Origin: Epiperipatus broadwayi
Taxonomy: Eukaryota; Onychophora; Udeonychophora; Euonychophora; Peripatidae
Direction: 5' to 3'
Length of the DNA stretch: 64,000 nt
NCBI GenBank assembly: GCA_028023455.1
Contig: JAQFVV010006341.1
Location: forward strand, 2,604,001-2,668,000
The notes under the pieces are model-generated. The model ran no database searches. It saw only the letters and a program-made list of their open reading frames with translations, and had not been told where the DNA came from. Shown here in pieces: positions 23,446 to 35,587 of the stretch. How positions within the stretch are numbered: the first letter of the stretch is position 1; each line of letters opens with the position of its first letter. The position numbers were made by a program, and so were the translations under genes.

Positions 23446-25616
23446 TGAACCGAATTGAAATCCGTTTCAATGGTATTATTACCAAAAATATTTATTAAGC
23501 TTTTAATTTTCATTAAACGTTTAATGTTTAAATTTTATTATTATTTAAAAAAGAATACGTGTATCAAAATACACAAGTGTTTATATGTAAAACGCTTTAT
23601 TTCAATGTTTATCGATTTATTTTAAAATAATTTTTATATACCGCTTGTTTTTACTTTAAATCAATTAATTAAAAAACAAGCAACCTAGCTAATTACATTC
23701 CTGTGGCTTTTATTTTAATAGCGGAGATTTGATTTTTATGTAGTTGTTTTCATTTCAATAATCCCTGGGTAGAATTCCTAGATTAGATTGAGCGGGAGAT
23801 TAATATTTGCCCTGCCTAAGGTGTAGAAATTGGACAACAAGGAAAGTGTTTCGCGGGAAATGGAGCAACGTATAAATAACCCCGAAAATTTGGAGTGTCA
23901 GTTAATTCATTATTGATAACTAGACAAGCTGTTTCTCAAGTGAAAGTTTATATCAGCGCGGACATTTAAATTCTTAAAGGACATCAGCTGTTATTAAATA
24001 CTTTTGCTTGCAACAAGATGAAAAATTCTATACGTGTTGTCACCACCCGAATGGCTTGCTAACTCAACAAAAGATGGATCCCTGACTTCCAAGTTTGCTC
24101 CAGTAATGCCTTAAACCCCTAAAAGAAGCTGAACCTCTTTACATTTACCTTGCCATGGTCTAAAGACCTGAAAATGAACTTAAGTAAAAGTGCGCACTCT
24201 ACATGAACATTGCTTTTACCGAAAGGTAACTATTTTCTTTTTATTCTTCCCAGGGTAAATTAATTCTCATTAAATCTCTGCTCAGTCTAATCATAAAAGT
24301 CTGTATTCGTAAACTTTAAGTAATATTTATATTCACATTTAATCTTTATGGTGTTTTTTTGTATTTTTGTAATGGGTTTTGGAATCTTAGTTTTAAGATT
24401 CCCAATTTGCTTTCAGTTTTGTTTATTGGAGAGTGACGAATGAATATTTATATTTTATGCCTCACTTTTTATAAATGCTTTAGCAGTCGTGCATTTTAAA
24501 TGCTTACCTGTAATTATGTTATTACTCAATAATTAATTTTAAACTCTATGTTTGCCCTATTGCTAAACCTCCAAAAATCTTTTGGCTGGCGACTTTATTG
24601 TCTAATTTTCCGCAGGTGGAGATTTCATTTTTATATCTCTAAAAGCGGAAATTAGAATTGTTTTTTTTTCTTTGTAATTTTATAAGTTGTTAGCAGGAAT
24701 ATAAAATTTATCCATTTTTTTAAATTACAAGTGAGCAATACTTTCGTTCTGGTAAAGTATTTAAACTTTTAATATTTTCATACTCATGTGCACTCTCCGA
24801 TAAATTTCTGTTTGTATTTATTATGTGTGCTTTAAATTTATCAGAGCGTGTACTCAGAATTTGTTAGTAAGTTTATTTTCTTTAAATGCTGGGGCAGACG
24901 TAACTGTTTTTCTAATTATTTACTTATCCCTTATTGAGATTTTAATTATTAATTTTAAAGTAATTTTCGCCAATCGTTTGACTGGGATTCACCAATTTTA
25001 ATTGTTTTACTCCATTTCAATCATATTTTTCGGTTGTTCTTAAGGTGGATCAATCACCATTATTTTAAATGTAGTAATAGGTGCAGCTCATACCGATATA
25101 AGGACATTCAGGGTCTGACCAAATTTTGGATCTTGAGAAGCTCATCGGCGCTGGTGGCTTTGATCTATTTCAAGGACGTATTGTTTAAGTATCTGAGGGT
25201 GAGAACCAATGTTTGAGTGAATCCTCTGCTGAATGAAATTTGCTTCCTCCCTTTTAAATTTGTTTATTAGAGAATCAGTAGATCTGCCAGAGCATCGCAT
25301 TTAGTCTTTCTGGTACACGCCTGAGCTAATCATATTTGTTAACTTATAAACTTTTCTTATAAGTTAATTTTCTCTTAATAAAATTTTATTAAATATGTTT
25401 AAACTTAATTTGGCTGACATTTGTCTTTGTGCTTTTGTCTCAATTGTCTAAACAATTTAAGATCTCTTGTTTCTCCTTGAGTCTAGTCGGCGCAAACCTT
25501 CATCATCATCTATTCTGATCACAGTAAACAAATTTTCCAGACACGTAGTGGTCTGGTGGCGCCTCTCTGTATCAGAATAGATTGATAGACGAAATTAAAA
25601 GCTTTCGTCTGGCACA
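23446..25616 (+). repeat. Y 3' LTR
   Basis: It is nearly identical to the 5' LTR over its whole length. It keeps a TATA box, TATAAATA, at 23871-23878 and AATAAA at 25377-25382, and ends GTCTGGCACA. The short frame at 25034-25216 is an LTR by-product. Confidence 0.85.
23871..23878 (+). promoter_or_regulatory. TATA box of the Y LTR
   Basis: ACGTATAAATAACCCCG in this copy and GGTATAAATAATACC in the solo LTR (47445) are conserved, while the 5' LTR has lost the match. This supports a promoter at that point, roughly 430 bp into the LTR. Confidence 0.55.
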
Positions 25617-25622
25617 ATATAT

Positions 25623-26079
25623 TATGCTTTAATGTGTATAGGAGCGCACAGCCATGTAAGTTTATGATTGTAAATGTGGTACCTTACGATGAGTAGTTTT
25701 TGGGAATTAACTTCATAGTAACCCTACTTAAGCATTTCAATCAGTCATAAATAAGTTGGTGGTATTTATAATTGTGCTGCAAATATACACATATAAACTC
25801 ATTATTTCTTAAAACATATTTACCTCAATGCAACCTTCTTAAATAAATAATTTATATAATTTGCTTGTCATGAATAGAATTCTTGGGGGGAGGAGGCATA
25901 AACGTGGATGGTTCTTAGGAAAACTATAGTCAACAGTTTCTTTTTTTTTTATATAGTCTTTTGTAAAATTAATAAACCGAATGTTTTTGTAAATGTCTTC
26001 ATTAATCGTGCTGTAATAACTAACCCTAAGTAAAACTTTTTTTTTTGTTTATTTTTTTTTTTAAGCAAGTTTACTGATA
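25623..26079 (+). other. X internal region, right part
   Basis: Non-coding, AT-rich. It contains a purine run, GGGGGGAGGAGGC, at about 25886. This could be a polypurine tract but lies about 180 bp before the right X repeat rather than next to it. Confidence 0.4.
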
Positions 26080-28260
26080 TGTAACAGGCACATACGCCAT
26101 TACATTATTTTTTTTTATTAAACATGAAATCAAAATATAAAGTTCGCAAATAAAAATTTGTTTTTTTTTAAAAAAAAATGAAATTTAAAAGTCATCTAAA
26201 CTTTATAATATATATAAAATCGCACAGATGAGAAATTAAAAAAAAAACTTTAATAAAAAAAAAAAGGAAAAGTTTTAAAACTAAATTTTCAACAAAAACT
26301 TAAAAAGATTTAGAGATAAAAATATATCTTTAAGTTTGGAAAACACATTAATTAATCATAAAATGGAAATGATTGTTTTAATTAGTTAAATGTAAACTAG
26401 CCCTTGGGCATTTAAAATGTATAAGCAAAGGTCAGATAGGAGAGAAAAACAATGGGATCAGAATGGCCAATAAAAGAAATCACTCATGGGATCAGACCTC
26501 AGTGAAAAGACCATCACCATCGTCGCGACGTAATGTCCACTGGATCTGAAAGTCTACTATAAAAAGTGAGTGAAGAAAGAGCTGAGAGAGATGTGTGATA
26601 GCAGTGATGATATGTGTTAGTGTGGAGTTGAAGGAGAAGGGATTGAAAAGATGCATCTTCAATCCCTTCAGTTCTGCTAAAAAAAAAAAAGAAAGAGAAA
26701 TGACATCATTTTCTACATTGAGGACCCGTTAAAGTAAGACTTCCAGATGAATAAATAAAATGGCTAACTGGATAGAAATCTCTTCAGAACGGTGTGGGAA
26801 TTCACGTTCAAAATTGCAAGCAACGGATAAAGATGAACGTTTTAAAAATTGTAAGAACTTTATGAACATTTTCAAAACAAACTCTAAATTCTAAACCTTT
26901 CAAAAATTATCGCAATAGTATTTCCTATCTGACCAAACTAAATTATTTATTAATTTTTTTTATTTGAGGTATTTCTTTTTTAAAATCATTTCCATTTATT
27001 TAGTTTTTTGTTCTTTTAAGTTTTATTTATGATTTTTGTTTTTCATTAAACTAAATTATATAAATGTTAAATTTAAGTCGGGCGTGAATGGCTATATAGA
27101 TTTGTGAAGTTTTATTAGGGGAGGTAATCTTAGGTTATTCATTTCGTAGTTGAATTGGGTCAATGGATTGGATAGGTATAATTAGTAGATGTAGTATGAG
27201 GTTCGCTATGGGCAGAATTGCTAGTATACACCGCACACCCCCTTTTGCCTATGGAATGGGATGGTAAGGCGGCAAAAAGGACCGCAGTCCCTTCCTATGG
27301 AGTTTTTTTATTATTATTGCTATTCTTATCAGATAGATGTAGTATTCCTATCTGGACGAGAGTCAATTTCTTCTCTTAACCTATATTTGTGCTGTCATAT
27401 TCATATTACATTGAATACATCAATATATCAGATGGATTGACGTTGGTTTAACTGCGAACTTTTGGCCTAAGGTTTAATAAGTGATAAAATATTTTGTTTT
27501 CAAATGCAATCTATGTAGTTTATTCATACTTGACACTAAATGCATTAAATTTAAGTTGGGTATAGACGCTTGCATAGATTCGTTATCGTTAATTATGTTT
27601 TTGGTTTTCATATTTGATCAAAATATATAGACATTCAGTAAATAATGATACCTTACAGTGAGTATCTAAAATGTATTTATTCGGATGTCTGTTAAGTTAT
27701 TGGTGTCAATGCGGCATCTTATGATGAACACCATTGGGTTTCTTATAAATTTCCCTCGGCAATTCCATCAATGACTTTATATTTTGATCATTTATGTTTA
27801 TTGTGAAATGTTTTTAACCGTGTAATCTATGTAACCGATCTATACTCAACATTATAAAACAAACTTTTATAAATTCATCTGTGCAAACTCATAAAAATTA
27901 AAATGTAAATTAAAATCTAAAATCAAAGTTAAAAATGTAAGTTAAATTTTAAAATGTAAAACTGATACTAAAATAATTTTAAATCTTATATATGTTTAAA
28001 TAAATGTTTGTGTGTTATTTCTGGCAGTGGTTTCCTTTATTTTGAAAATGTTTTTAGATAAGAATTATTTTATTATATCTGCTGTTCCACTGAGCTGGTG
28101 ACATTGAGCTAATGGTCGGAATCAAAATATATAAAATAAAAAAAAAATTTTTTTGTTCAAACTTACGTATCTGCCTACTATATAAATTTTCTAGGTTCAA
28201 ATGCCTAGTGGCGCCCTGTAGTGTAGATATGTTAAAACTCTATTCTCCCTGATCATTATA
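26080..28260 (+). repeat. X LTR, right copy
   Basis: It begins TGTAACAGGCACATACGC and ends CTCCCTGATCATTATA, collinear with 17729-19614. The TATAAAA (26558-26564) and the 12-bp hairpin (26636-26647 with 26658-26669) are conserved. About 300 extra bp near 27540-27850 partly repeat the stretch around 27065. Confidence 0.7.
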
Positions 28261-29953
28261 TTATATATGTTAAATTGCAATACTAAAATTTCCAATTTAG
28301 ACTTTCAATATTGTCATGTTATTCGAGCTTGGAATTTCCTTTTAAGGAATGTGTTATGGAAAAACATATTCATGGCGTCATTAAAAAAAGAAGAATGATT
28401 ACTGATTATTATTAGTGACTTGATTAAAAGAAAACTGCATTTTCTGCTTAGCAGAATAATAAATATGAAATTTCATCTTGGTGGATTAAAACTATAAAGG
28501 GAATATAGACATTGGCTGATTATGAACACATAGACCTGAGAAATAATATCACAATTCTATTAATCCACTAATGTCACTCATATGATGACAATGCTATTTT
28601 GAACATATGGAAGGATTATTTTGATTGTCTTTTAATTAATGATAAAAGAACTGAGATTACAACTTTCAATAATAAACCCAATTTATCTACTTGGACAAAC
28701 AATTTATCTACTTGGACAAAGATATTCATTTTAATGAAACCAAAACAATTCTTCAAAAATATTGGAATATTTTTTAGGAATTTTTTACTCTTGAAGGTGT
28801 GTCTCCTGATCTTAACAGTGTTTAATTGTTACAATTTTTTTAAAAATAAAGAGAATAGACAACATTGTAGTAATTTGTTGTACAAAGAAATGGTCTTTTC
28901 CAGATTCCTTGTCTGATGGGCTGGCACTAGGTCGCTAACCAGTGGGGATAAATTCTTTGTTGGGGTTCATACACATAATCCGAGTATTTCTAGTAAGGTA
29001 GAGGATCTGCCATTAAATAGCCTTTTGGAGGCAAGGCAGAGAGCAATTACTTCTGTCAACCTGAAAGACTAAGTGCTCCCCAATAATACTCTGCCATCAG
29101 CAAAGGTATATTCTCTAGTCATTATTGTGACATCCATGCAGTGATGTAAGTTCACATAAAGACTGGAAACTGCTACATCCACAGCTGACTCTAGGCAAGC
29201 TGTCTAAGTGCCACTGGAAGAGTCTGAACTAGAACTGACTCAAGGCAAGCTGTCTTATACAGCCAGAAGAGTGTTACTTGAGCTCATGAGGCAGGCTACT
29301 TATATAACCGGAAGTGAGTTACATTACTTGGCATGACTACCTCAGCATTAACTTGTATAAACCATATTTATATATTTGATTAACTAACATGTGTATATTT
29401 TGTGATTAATACATTGTACATATTAATTGTTGAGTACTTTGTCATCATTTGTCTGTTTGTTTGGAACTGAACCTGTAAGCCAAGCCAAACACAACACAAG
29501 TGAGTAGTTTTTGTTTCCAACTAAATGCAAAAAAAGTATATGGAATAAAAGAGTGATTTATATATTATTTTTATTGATTTGCCAAAGCATTTGATTGATT
29601 CCAACAGATCTGTATCATTGTTTAAAATTAATTAGTTGTTAATCAAATTTTATTCATATTACATAGATTTTGCATGAGGGAATGAGAGAAGTCTTTTTAC
29701 TAAAGATAGAAAATCTGATCATTCAAAATTAAAACTGATATTAAATAAGAATATGTAGCTTCAGTGTTGTTTTGATTTTTATCATTATTTTTGGAATTGT
29801 TTATAGGCCACTTAATGAAAGAGGATCAAATTGTAATCCAAGTTTGATGGTGAAATTTTTAATTGAATGTGAATGTGATTAAAAATGACACACTTCTTTT
29901 GAATTATGGATTTACAGTATGCCGATAATTATACTGTTTTATTACAGAGGAAT
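28261..29953. other. Between elements: short ORF and a possible solo LTR
   Basis: An ORF at 28599-28916 (105 codons) contains an in-frame 21-bp tandem duplication (NLSTWTN/NLSTWTK, 28680-28721). Its start, IWKDYFDCLL, is faintly like non-LTR retrotransposon proteins but is not enough for a call. The stretch about 29127-29499 begins TGTGACATCC and ends CACAACACA. It contains TATATAACC and three diverged units around AGGCAAGCTGTCT, suggesting an LTR, but no target duplication was found. The rest shows nothing. Confidence 0.35.
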
Positions 29954-30823
29954 TACTGTGTCCAGTGCACTCTATTGCCTGTTGGATTGTAAACACAAAT
30001 AAAGAAATACTAAGGATGATGTGAAATAACTCAGCAATCAATTTAAAGATAACAAAGTTTTATTTATGGAGCATTAAATATGAAAACAATAAATCATTAG
30101 CAATTATATACATTATAATTCATATTCTATATACATATCTCACTAAACATAAATATGGGCCTGAAGGCGTCTTGCATTGGTGGTCGAGAGGTCAGCGCGA
30201 CTGCCTTGCACTTGCAGGCAGTTGCGGGTTCGCATCCCGGCTGATGCTACGACACTTAAAAATAAAAATAATATAGATTGATATGACCTGTTGTGAGACT
30301 TAACTTTCATCTGTCTGGAGGTAAACTCCCCAGGGCTAGGGTGAAGTAGAAGTGATTGAAGGACCTATCGAATGGCATGTCTGCATTCATGGTGATTTAC
30401 CTAGCAAGTACTATTCTTGTTCTTCTATATGCCCTCCTGGGTGTTCTAGAATGTCTCTTGATTGGCCATCAGTTGCCCGCATGGTGATCCATATCTAGAG
30501 TTACCATATTTGATTCTTATGATCAGATAACACAGTTCACATTCCAATTATCTACTTTTAGCAATGCATTTTCATTTGGATCAGGAACTAAATATTCCAA
30601 TGTTGCAGTGGCTCTCTTTACTTTAAGTTTAATATCTCTGCTAATATTATCAGTATAGCTAATCTTCATAAGATTTACTCTTATTTATAACTAATTAATC
30701 TAAGTGCTTTTTATAATAATGTGTATGACTTCAGTATACATGCACATACATTTACTGATATAATCATTTTACTAAATACTATTTATTTTGAGTGTATATA
30801 TGAACATACACATATACTTAGCA
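29954..30823 (-). repeat. Gypsy-1 LTR (3' LTR in element orientation)
   Basis: It is collinear with 34816-35587, apart from an insertion of about 83 bp that holds the tRNA-like sequence at 30174-30247. The first bases are TACTGTGTCC where the other copy has TGTTGTGTCC. It ends ATACTTAGCA. Confidence 0.8.
30174..30247 (+). tRNA. tRNA-like sequence, isotype unclear
   Basis: The 74 bases fold almost as a tRNA. The acceptor GCATTGG pairs with CTGATGC over all seven positions (two wobble). The D stem is GTCG/CGAC and the T arm is GCGGG-TTCGCAT-CCCGG, with one mismatch. TGGTCGAGAGG and GGTTCGCATCC match the A and B boxes of RNA polymerase III promoters. The anticodon arm TGCCT/AGGCA leaves a 9-base loop, TGCACTTGC. 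A shifted stem would give anticodon GCA (Cys), so no isotype can be fixed. There is no encoded CCA. It is present in only one LTR of Gypsy-1, and is either a tRNA-derived SINE head or a tRNA pseudogene. Confidence 0.5.
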
Positions 30824-31138
30824 TACCTCCCCTGAGTTCATAGATAATGTTTTACCTTTTTCCTGTTCTCTGAACTTAAAACTTAATCATGGGGGGGGGG
30901 GGTTTCTTTCCCTCTTTGAATGTTGGGTGTTTCTGATGCCAGGTCAGTAGCATTTTTTTGTGTACCAAATAACTCATCAATGGAAGGAGTGATTTCAGTT
31001 TCTACTTCTGTATTGTCATCTTGGACTGCATTGCTACTATTTTTTTTCGGTAACAGCTGTGGAGTTTGCTGTCTACTTTTATTTTTCTGCAACTGTTGTT
31101 ATGTTTACATATTCTATCTGCCATTCAGCATATAAATT

Positions 31139-31920
31139 CTACTTTTGTCCCAAATCTGTCATGATTATTTCTGACCCATACATGTTTTTGCGATACAAAT
31201 TTTTTTGCGATGCAAATTTGTAGTTTGCATCTGTAGGTGCTTCAATATCCTTACATGGTATCATTTTACCAACCTCGGTGCATAATCCATGACCTAAATA
31301 TTTCTCTATAGATGATTTGCCCAACTTCACTAGAGGCATAGAATGTTAATATAGAAATGTGTTGAAAACCACTTCCTGCAATCTTTCTTTTCCGATTTGG
31401 TTGCACTTCCTGCAATCTTTCTTTTCCGATTTGGTTGATGACCGATTTTAAATTTTGAATGGTTTTCTCAGCCAGTCCATTTAATTGGGAGTTGTATGGT
31501 GGAATAAATATGTGCTTTATTCCCCATTCACACATAGCATCCACAAATTTTTCTCACATGAATCCTGTACCATTGTCAGATACTAGGATTTCCGGAAACC
31601 CATGGTTTGCAAAAACCTCCATCAGTTTATTGATAGTTTCATCTGAACTCGTATTTCTGATTGTTTTAAAATTTGCATCAACAACTATCAGAAACAATTG
31701 TCCTTGCATAGAACTGCAATGATCAATGCGTATTCTTTGCCATGGTTTCTCTGCTTCTTTCCAAGACTCAATTTGGTTGGAGGTGCATTTGCATATGACA
31801 CAGCTCATGCAGTTTTTTTTATACATTTTGATGTCACTGTCAATTTTTGGCCACCAGATATAACTACATTCTAATACTTTCACCCTGATGGTGCCCAGAT
31901 GGTCTTCATATAATAGATTG
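31139..31920 (-). pseudogene. Gypsy-1 integrase remnant
   Basis: On the minus strand the HHCC zinc region (DHLGTIRVKVLECSYIWWP, then CMSCVIC) is followed by the catalytic core. IDHCSSMQGQLFLIVVDAN carries the first D, LVSDNGTGF the second, and the segment around QLNGLAEKTIQNLKS the E. The parts lie in different frames (31554-31883, 31266-31544), and a 34-bp tandem duplication at 31372-31438 disrupts the C-terminal half. It is not functional. Confidence 0.85.
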
Positions 31921-32099
31921 AGTATTTGGGATCTGCGATTTACTGGAATTAGGACTTGATTGCCTCTAAGTATTCATCCTTTACCAATGGACACTATACC
32001 TGAGTTTTCCATAGGTCTATGTATAGGAAAGATGGCAGTTACTTTGACAAACCTTTACTGATTTTTTAATATAATCCCATCTATTGTCAGCATCTTCCC

Positions 32100-33720
32100 T
32101 AATCCATGGGACTACTTTTGAGCTATTAAGGATCTGGATTTTCAGTGTGACCATGTAATTTGTACATCATTTATTTATTTCTTTAACTGGTCTGGTATTC
32201 GTGATAGCACATCAGAATGATCAATTTACTTGCCTTTTTTATATTTTGAGTCTGTAATCATAGCCTGCAAAGCCATCTCAACATATGAGAAACTAAATGT
32301 TTGGGCATCTGTTTCATACCCAGAATTTCTAACAGTGGCTTATGGTTGGTTATTATTTGAAATGGGAATCCATACAGGTATTGGTGGAATTTATGAATTT
32401 CCAAAACTATAGTGAGAACTTCCTCATCTAGCTGACTGTAATATTTTTCCACTTTGGACAAACTATAAGATGTGTATACTATTAGACAAGGTACAGGATG
32501 TGTATGCTATTGAACATTCTCCTGAGTGGGATGGATGGCATTTTACTGCCTTACACCATATTTCAGAGCATCAGTTGTCAGGTTTATTTCTAGATCACTG
32601 TTATAGTGGACCAGTAATTTATTTGATGTGAGAAGTGCTTTGATATGCAGAAATGCTTGCTCTTGTGCTGCTTCCAACTTCCACTCTGTTTTTGTTTTAA
32701 TAAATCATATAGCAACCATGAAATGTGTACTTTGCCATACAGGAGGTTCTTGAACAAAGACCCAAAAAAGCCTGAAGCTGCTTTACATTGTTTGGTCTTT
32801 TCACTTTAGATACTGCTTTGATCTTTTCGGGAGAGGCTTGTTCCTGAGCTTGACACAATATGTCCCAGAAACTTTATTTTTCTAGCCTTCCATATACATT
32901 TTTTTGCATTTAATTTTGCACCAAATTCCTCCAGTATTTGGCAAACATTTGTAATACGAGTACTTAATTAATTTCTGAAGTCGCTGTGACTAATATGTCA
33001 TCAAAGTAAGGGATGACCTCTTTGAGTCTGCTAAGAAGGGTCTCAACTTTTGCTTGAAATATCCTGGGTGCTGAGGCTATGCCAAGTGGGAGTCATTCAC
33101 ATTTGAATAACCCTACATGCATAGTGAGGATTAGAATTTCACCATCTTTGTTTGTAATCAGGATTTGGGGGAATGCCATGTTCAGGTCCAATTTTGCAAA
33201 AATATTTTAAGATTTTTGCAGCGTGCTATAATTTCCCTGGAGTTTGGATGGGGTGCACATGTTTGTTTATTGCTTTGTTGATGGATATACAGTAATTACT
33301 GCACAAATGTATAAGTTTTAGTTATTATCATTAATGAAGTAGCCCACTTGTTTTCCTCTGTTGGTTCAAGTATGCCTTTAAACAAATTCATTTGTTTCTT
33401 CCACTATTTTTTCTTTCTGAGTGTAATGGACTTTTTGGCAGTTTAAAAATTATAGGCTCTGCTTCTGGTGACATTACTAGTGACATTGCTTTGGTTTTAA
33501 TCATTCCCGATTCCCCATCAAAAAGTTTAGGAAAATGATCTCTGATGTCCTTTGTCAATGTCAATGTTTTTGACCAATATGATTTTTATTTCTAGTTTTA
33601 GTTTTTTACCATTGTTGGAAGTAATTAGGACCTGTGTTAAGCCTTTGATTTTTATGGCATTACCATTGATATCCAAGATTTAAGGTTGGTATGCATCAGC
33701 TTTGGTGGCTATCTCATCTC
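32100..33720 (-). pseudogene. Gypsy-1 protease/reverse transcriptase/RNase H remnants
   Basis: The RNase H part reads KYYSQLDEEVLTIVLEIHKFHQYLYG at 32258-32461. The reverse transcriptase catalytic box PYFDDILVT is intact at about 32990-33011. The fragments occupy several frames with stops between them. The order on the minus strand (polymerase, RNase H, integrase) is that of Gypsy elements. Confidence 0.75.
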
Positions 33721-33914
33721 AGCCATGATGATTTTCCAATCATTAATGAAAACTAAAGACCCCCTGCTACCATTGTCATTTTCATGGATAGGAATGTTCT
33801 GTAAATTTTTATAGTAATTTCAAATTTCTGTGCTTGGTCCATAGACATATTATTAATCATACCACATTTCTCTTGGATAGGTTCTGGTAATTATCTCTTA
33901 GCTAATATTTCTCT

Positions 33915-34680
33915 TGTCAAATCTCTTGTTTTTGCACATTTTTTTCAAGTGGCTAGCTTTATTGCAGTGCTTACAGGGTTTATTTTTGTAAAAACATTCA
34001 TGAGCCATGTGATCAGGTTTGCCACAACAAAAACATTTTATTCAACTTTTATTTTTTTTATCAATTATTCTCCTTTGTTTGGTTTTCCTTTTTTTGGGTT
34101 TGTCCACTTTGTGGATTTTTTTAATGGGTCATTTTTCACTGCTTTCATGTCAGTAAATTCTTTGGCTTACTGTAAAACCAATTTGTGATCTATTCCACCT
34201 TTGATAGATTCATTGTAATTAATGTCTTTATCTGCCAATAACTGTTGCCTCAGACTGTTATTATTCATGCCTCATAAAAATTGTTCAAGGAGGGCTTCCT
34301 TCAAGTATGTTTTCTCATTATTGCCTTGTCTGTGATTTCTAAAATGGAGTCTGGCGATGTATCTAGACTCATGAGGGTTAAAGTAGTTGGCCAAATGATC
34401 TTTGACTTGATTAAATGTTAACTTATCAGGAGTTTGGGGTTCACAAAGCCTATTTGCTATTTCAATGACCCTTTTTCCAGCAAAAACATAAAAATGTTGA
34501 TGCTATGTATAATTATGAGTTTGTCTACTGGTTGGATGCCCAGGGGCCACTCACTTTCCTCTCTGATATCAAATTTTACTTCAGCCAACTGCGTTACAAT
34601 GACTGACTATTTAGCAAAAAAAAAATTTTTTTTTCTCTTATTAAATTGTCCATTCCACAATTTTGATTAGTTAGATTATG
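33915..34680 (-). pseudogene. Gypsy-1 gag remnant with two zinc knuckles
   Basis: On the minus strand a gag-like stretch (IANRLCEPQTPDKL, then YFNPHESRYIARLHFRNH) is followed by two CCHC knuckles close together near 33935-34040. These are CFCCGKPDHMAHEC and CKHCNKASHLKKMC, both C-x2-C-x4-H-x4-C. Stops and a frame change separate the parts. The gag core resembles that of Gypsy-2 (FVPKTSKWIACLRLRNR). Confidence 0.8.
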
Positions 34681-34815
34681 ATGTATTTGGCTGTCACTGT
34701 CGCTAATTGTTCTCAACTGACAATTGCATAATTTGCTGAGGATTCACCTCAGAGACTAAGACTGTCTATGCTAAGCAAACCATTGAGGTTTGTAATCAAG
34801 ACTGACTGCATCAAC

Positions 34816-35587
34816 TGTTGTGTCCAGTGCAGAATTGCAAACACAATTAAATAAAGAAATACTAAGAATAATGTGAAATGGCTCGGCAAGTAATTTAAAG
34901 GTAATAAAGTTTTATTTACAGAGGGTTAAATGTGAAGATACTAAATCATTAGCAATTATATGCATTATAATTCATACGCTACAGACATATCTCGCTAAAC
35001 ATAATATATGGGCTCGAAGGCTTACAAAAAAATTATTATAGATCAATACAACCCTTTATAATCCCTAAGTTTACTTTTATCCAACTGGAAGTAAACTTTT
35101 CTGTAAGGATAAGGAGAAGTAGAGGTTATTGGAACACCCATCAGATGGGACGTCTGCATTCTTGGTGCTTCATCTAGCAAGTCACTCTTCTTGCTCTTTT
35201 ACATGCACTTCTGGGTGTTGTAGAATTTCTCTTGATTGGCCATCAGCTGCCCACATGGTGGTCCATATCTAGAGTTTCCATATTTGATTCTTGAGATCAG
35301 GTAGCACAGTTCATATTTCAATTATTTATTTTTAGCAATGTCTTTTCATTATCATCAAATCTGATCAGGAACTAAACATTCCAGTGTTGCAGTGACTTTC
35401 TTTACTTTATCTAAGATTAATATCTCTACTAATACTGATCATTTATCAGTCTTGATAAGTGTAAGATTTACTCTTTTATTTAAAACTACTTAATCTAAGT
35501 GCTTTTTACAGTGATGTATATGCATTCATTTACTCTTACAGATATGTCATTTTGCTAAATACTACTTATATTTATGTGTATATAGCA
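34816..35587 (-). repeat. Gypsy-1 LTR (5' LTR in element orientation)
   Basis: 772 bp, from TGTTGTGTCC to TATATAGCA, collinear with the other LTR but without the tRNA-like insert. GGAAT follows directly. Confidence 0.82.

Larger units (their letters stand above)
19891..25616 (+). mobile_element. Family Y: LTR retrotransposon with 2.17-kb LTRs and a tiny internal region
   Basis: Two nearly identical direct repeats (19891-22060, 2170 bp; 23446-25616, 2171 bp) begin TGAACC and end GGCACA, the TG...CA form of LTRs. They are flanked by ATATAT on both sides (19885-19890 and 25617-25622). The internal part is only 1,385 bp and holds one broken ORF. No reverse transcriptase or integrase is present, so it must have depended on another element. 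It is inserted in the internal region of X. A solo LTR of the same family lies at 46980-49220. Confidence 0.85.
17729..28260. mobile_element. Family X: non-coding LTR-like element, split by element Y
   Basis: Two direct repeats of about 1.88 and 2.18 kb (17729-19614 and 26080-28260) flank a small internal region of about 0.7 kb once the nested element Y (19891-25616) is removed. The left repeat is followed by TTGGCCTCCCAACATGGGCC, which resembles primer-binding sites of the TGGCGCCCAACGTGGGG type. No gag or pol remains, so it looks like a LARD/TRIM-like non-autonomous element. A short TTATA flank on both sides is a possible target duplication, but the exact ends are uncertain. A segmental duplication is the alternative. 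Confidence 0.6.
29954..35587 (-). mobile_element. Gypsy-1: degenerate Gypsy LTR retrotransposon
   Basis: The two LTRs (29954-30823 and 34816-35587) flank gag and pol remnants that read on the minus strand. A 5-bp duplication GGAAT lies directly outside both ends (29949-29953 and 35588-35592). A purine tract (CCTCCCCT on the plus strand, about 30827) lies next to the LTR at the 3' end of the element. Next to the other LTR, a candidate primer site reads TTGATGCAGTCAGTC on the minus strand. Stops and frameshifts occur throughout. Confidence 0.88.

Noticed and set aside
25034-25216. 60-codon ORF in the Y 3' LTR
   Set aside because: It lies within the LTR and is not open in the solo LTR copy.
29127-29499. 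Definite solo LTR
   Set aside because: It has TG...CA ends and a TATA-like word, but no target duplication and no second copy in the window, so it is kept only as a possibility.
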